Shown here piece after piece: positions 53,632-55,831 of a DNA stretch of 55,831 nt (position 1 is its first letter; each line of letters opens with the position of its first letter). Made by a program: the position numbers and the translations under genes. The notes beneath the pieces were generated by a model. That model had not been told where the DNA came from. It ran no database searches and was given only the letters and a program-made list of their open reading frames with translations. This stretch comes from Acinetobacter proteolyticus (GTDB taxonomy: Bacteria; Pseudomonadota; Gammaproteobacteria; Pseudomonadales; Moraxellaceae), in NCBI RefSeq assembly GCF_000367945.1, contig NZ_KB849179.1:608605-664435 (forward strand), read 5' to 3'.

Positions 53632-54510
53632 TTATCCATTGACGATTTCGCCACCATTAACATGGATGACTTGCCCTGTCATATAACTGGCATCATCAGA
53701 AGCTAAAAATAAATAGGCAGGCGCGACTTCACTGGGTTGGCCCATGCGCCCCATAGGTGTGTCTTTACCAAATTTTGCAACTGTTTCTGCATCGAAACTA
53801 CTAGGAATTAAGGGTGTCCAGATTGGGCCAGGTGCTACTCCATTGACCCTAATTCCTTTCTTCTGCTTCATTAAGTTATTGGATAGGCTGCGGATAAATG
53901 TTGTGATTGCCCCTTTGGTACTGGCGTAATCAATTAACTCATCATGGCCATGATAACTTGTAATACTTGTAGTATTAATAATACTATCTCCCTCTTTTAA
54001 ATGGGGAAGTACCGCTTTAGTTAAATGAAACATAGAAAAAATATTGGTTTTAAATGTTTTTTCTAATTGTTCAGTACTAATATTCACCAAATCTTTTTGT
54101 TGAAATTGTACGCCAGCATTATTAATCAAGATATTGATTTTACTAAAAGCTTTAAGTGTTTGTTCCACACATTTTTCCGAGACTTTGGGTTCAGTAATAT
54201 CTTCTTGTAAAAGAAGACAATGTTGACCTTCTTGCTCCACAAGTTGTTTAGTTATTTCTGCATCTTCTTTTTCTTCAAGATAAATAATTGCAATATCCGC
54301 ACCTTCACGTGCAAATAAAACGGCAATAGAACGACCTATTCCACTATCCCCACCGCTAATCAGAGCAACTTTACCTTTCAGTTTATTGCTACCTTGATGC
54401 GTGCTTTTAATTATCTCTGGTTCGGGATGCATGACATTCTGTTCGCCAGGCTGATGCTGCTGATGTTGAGCTGGGACAGAGGTAGGATAATGATTAGATT
54501 CGTTATTCAT
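53632..54510 (-). CDS. Short-chain dehydrogenase of the general-stress type (YhdF/YgaX-like)
   Basis: 292 residues from ATG 54510 (MNNESNHYPTSVPAQHQQHQ). A hydrophilic Gln/His/Pro-rich N-terminal extension of about 40 residues precedes the Rossmann fold. NAD(P) loop ALISGGDSGIGRSIAV, NNAG, catalytic Ser in NTTSITSYHG and YASTK. The N-terminal extension and G-D-S-G-I-G loop are typical of stress-induced SDRs near catalase genes. Substrate unknown, possibly glucose or aldehydes. Confidence 0.9.
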   Translation of the reverse strand: MNNESNHYPTSVPAQHQQHQPGEQNVMHPEPEIIKSTHQGSNKLKGKVALISGGDSGIGRSIAVLFAREGADIAIIYLEEKEDAEITKQLVEQEGQHCLLLQEDITEPKVSEKCVEQTLKAFSKINILINNAGVQFQQKDLVNISTEQLEKTFKTNIFSMFHLTKAVLPHLKEGDSIINTTSITSYHGHDELIDYASTKGAITTFIRSLSNNLMKQKKGIRVNGVAPGPIWTPLIPSSFDAETVAKFGKDTPMGRMGQPSEVAPAYLFLASDDASYMTGQVIHVNGGEIVNG

Positions 54511-54662
54511 TTTTAAGAGTCCTATACATTTAAACAATAACTTCAATCATCTTTTAAAAGCATGTTAATTTTAGTAAGGACTATGTTTTGATTAGTTGTG
54601 TTTGTACATTTTCAGTTGAAGGACGTAAAAAAATATAAATTTTTCTCTTTTCAAGCTTGCAA

Positions 54663-55088
54663 TTACTCTATGGATAAAATCTTAATATGATTACTGGCAG
54701 TCATATGCTCGAGCAGTGTTTTTTCTTCAGTATCTTGACTCCAATTTTCAATTGGAGTTGATCTTTCCAAATTCAGTATCGCTCTAATCATTGTTTCAAT
54801 CTTTTTTAATTGCTGAGTTGTAGGTGTAACAGTTTTAATATCCTTATTCTTTAAATTTCTCTTTTTAATATTTGATACTTCTATTTTTTTAAAATTGTTG
54901 GTGAGGAAAAAGTTGCGCTGAAATGGTAAGGATATATCCTTTTTATCTACCTTATAAAACCATCCATCTGTGTATTGAATCCATTCATTATTATTGATGT
55001 TGATTTGGGCTAACAAAATTTCGGGGGCAATTAAACGAACAAATATCGGCTTAATTGGGATGGATTTATGGTGATCTTGAATTGTCAT
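54663..55088 (-). CDS. Hypothetical protein
   Basis: 141 residues; AGGAG is well placed upstream of the ATG at 55088. Strand-rich first half (FVRLIAPEILLAQININNNE, WIQYTDGWFYKVDKK) and a Lys-rich helical end. No signal peptide, membrane segment or known motif. It looks unrelated to the three-copy family at 41924-46313. Lies between the SDR gene and the right-hand hydrophilin gene. Confidence 0.6.
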   Translation of the reverse strand: MTIQDHHKSIPIKPIFVRLIAPEILLAQININNNEWIQYTDGWFYKVDKKDISLPFQRNFFLTNNFKKIEVSNIKKRNLKNKDIKTVTPTTQQLKKIETMIRAILNLERSTPIENWSQDTEEKTLLEHMTASNHIKILSIE

Positions 55089-55475
55089 TTTAAAATCTCC
55101 TGATAAATTTTAACAAAGATTCTATTTGAAATTTCCTAAATATAAATGTTTTTTTGCATAACTTATTTGTATTTTTTTATATATTCTTTGGGGGTTTGAA
55201 TTCTGGTTGTAAAAGAATGTATATCTGTTGCTCTTATGATTCAATTGTTCCTTTTTTATTTGTGGCGTAATTTTAACCTATATTTTTGGTGGTAAATAAA
55301 AGTAAAAAATATAAAAATAACAAGCTATTAATTTTTTGTATTAATAATAAATGTGAAACATTTAAAAATATTGAAACATAGCTAGGTTAGGTTAAATATT
55401 TATTATCTCTTATGGTGAATAAAGCCGCTTTATAACAACGGCGAAAATATAATTTTAATAGAGGATGAGATAATC
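55089..55475. other. Long AT-rich upstream region of the KGG hydrophilin gene
   Basis: 387 bases with poly-A/T tracts, no ORF and no strong palindrome. The size is larger than elsewhere in this segment and would suit multiple regulatory inputs, but no site could be identified. Confidence 0.45.
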
Positions 55476-55831
55476 ATGGCTAATCAAAATTCTAGACAAG
55501 ACGATCAAGATAATAACTCTGGTACATCAACTCGCGGATTTGCAAGTATGGATCCAGACAGAGTAAAGGAAATAGCAAGTATGGGTGGACGTGCCGCTCA
55601 TGCAAGTGGCAATGCACATGAATTTACCTCAGAAGAGGCCCGCGAAGCTGGCCGCATTGCACATTCACGAGGTAATGCTCATGAATTTACGTCCGAAGAA
55701 GCGCGCGAAGCGGGTTCATTAAGTCATAAAAATGATCGTCGCTCTAGTAGTCGCGATGACGATGATTATGATGATCGTGGAGGCAATCGTTCAGGCGGCC
55801 GTGGTCGCAGCCGTAGCGACGATGATTATGA
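55476..55831 (+). CDS. KGG-repeat hydrophilin, stress protein (partial, right edge)
   Basis: At least 118 residues; no stop before the window ends. The ATG at 55476 has GAGGATGAGA upstream. Almost all residues are hydrophilic. After GFASMDPDRVKEIASMGGRA, a KGG/GsiB-type motif, two copies of a 21-residue repeat follow, both with GNAHEFTSEEAREAG. The rest is Asp/Arg/Ser/Gly-rich (DDDDYDDRGG). Such proteins (YciG, GsiB, and DtpA-type hydrophilins of A. baumannii as I recall) are disordered and protect against drying. Only the first part is visible. Confidence 0.88.
   Translation, partial: MANQNSRQDDQDNNSGTSTRGFASMDPDRVKEIASMGGRAAHASGNAHEFTSEEAREAGRIAHSRGNAHEFTSEEAREAGSLSHKNDRRSSSRDDDDYDDRGGNRSGGRGRSRSDDDY

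Overview
The window looks like a chromosomal segment of a gammaproteobacterium of the genus Acinetobacter (Moraxellaceae). This rests on gene content and order (a tyrosine/homogentisate locus with IclR regulator, aroQ-accB-accC, nasTS facing a nitrate assimilation operon, a katE-centred stress region), on AT-rich intergenic DNA, and on family resemblance recalled from memory. No rRNA, tRNA, CRISPR array or intact insertion sequence was found, so species cannot be assigned.

Layout. 1-1066: the damaged 3' part of a CdiA-type contact-dependent inhibition gene, frameshifted and cut off before its toxin, next to a small orphan ORF. 1252-7959: tyrosine catabolism: hpd, an IclR regulator, a VOC-fold protein, maiA, fahA and an aromatic amino acid permease, linked by a repeated 15-bp operator-like motif. 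8148-12291: NUDIX hydrolase, MFS transporter, amidase and a secreted hypothetical protein. 12339-14617: the aroQ-accB-accC housekeeping operon. 15342-26781: nitrate assimilation. A nasT-nasS regulator operon diverges from nitrate transporter, nirB, a NirD-reductase fusion, nasA and mobA. The space between carries two face-to-face sigma-54 promoters, an NtrC-like site and an RNA leader with two hexaloop hairpins suited to the ANTAR protein NasT.

26807-29108: a YbfB-type MFS exporter with an unlisted 41-residue membrane microprotein upstream, and a divergent LysR regulator. 29254-35648: a tightly packed catabolic cluster of quinone reductase, TauD/TfdA dioxygenase, BKACE (beta-keto acid cleavage) enzyme, MFS transporter, FrnE/DsbA-like thiol protein, Rieske ferredoxin and YeiH-type exporter. 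I cannot match it to a known pathway; an organosulfur substrate is a reasonable hypothesis. 35724-39697: an AraC regulator, a small serine hydrolase and a DUF1302 outer-membrane protein. 39782-41107: D-serine dehydratase.

41196-55831: an AT-rich stretch of short, mostly monocistronic genes with individual terminators, resembling a general-stress or desiccation island. It holds a hemerythrin-like protein, three paralogs of an unrecognised family, two proteins sharing an unrecognised acidic/aromatic domain (one with a glycine zipper), a lipoprotein, a Cse60-like protein, a YetF-like membrane protein, a Q/N-rich disordered protein, a stand-alone CinA C-terminal domain, a heme-oxygenase-like diiron protein, large catalase KatE, a methyltransferase, a stress-type short-chain dehydrogenase and, at the right edge, a KGG-repeat hydrophilin that runs out of the window.
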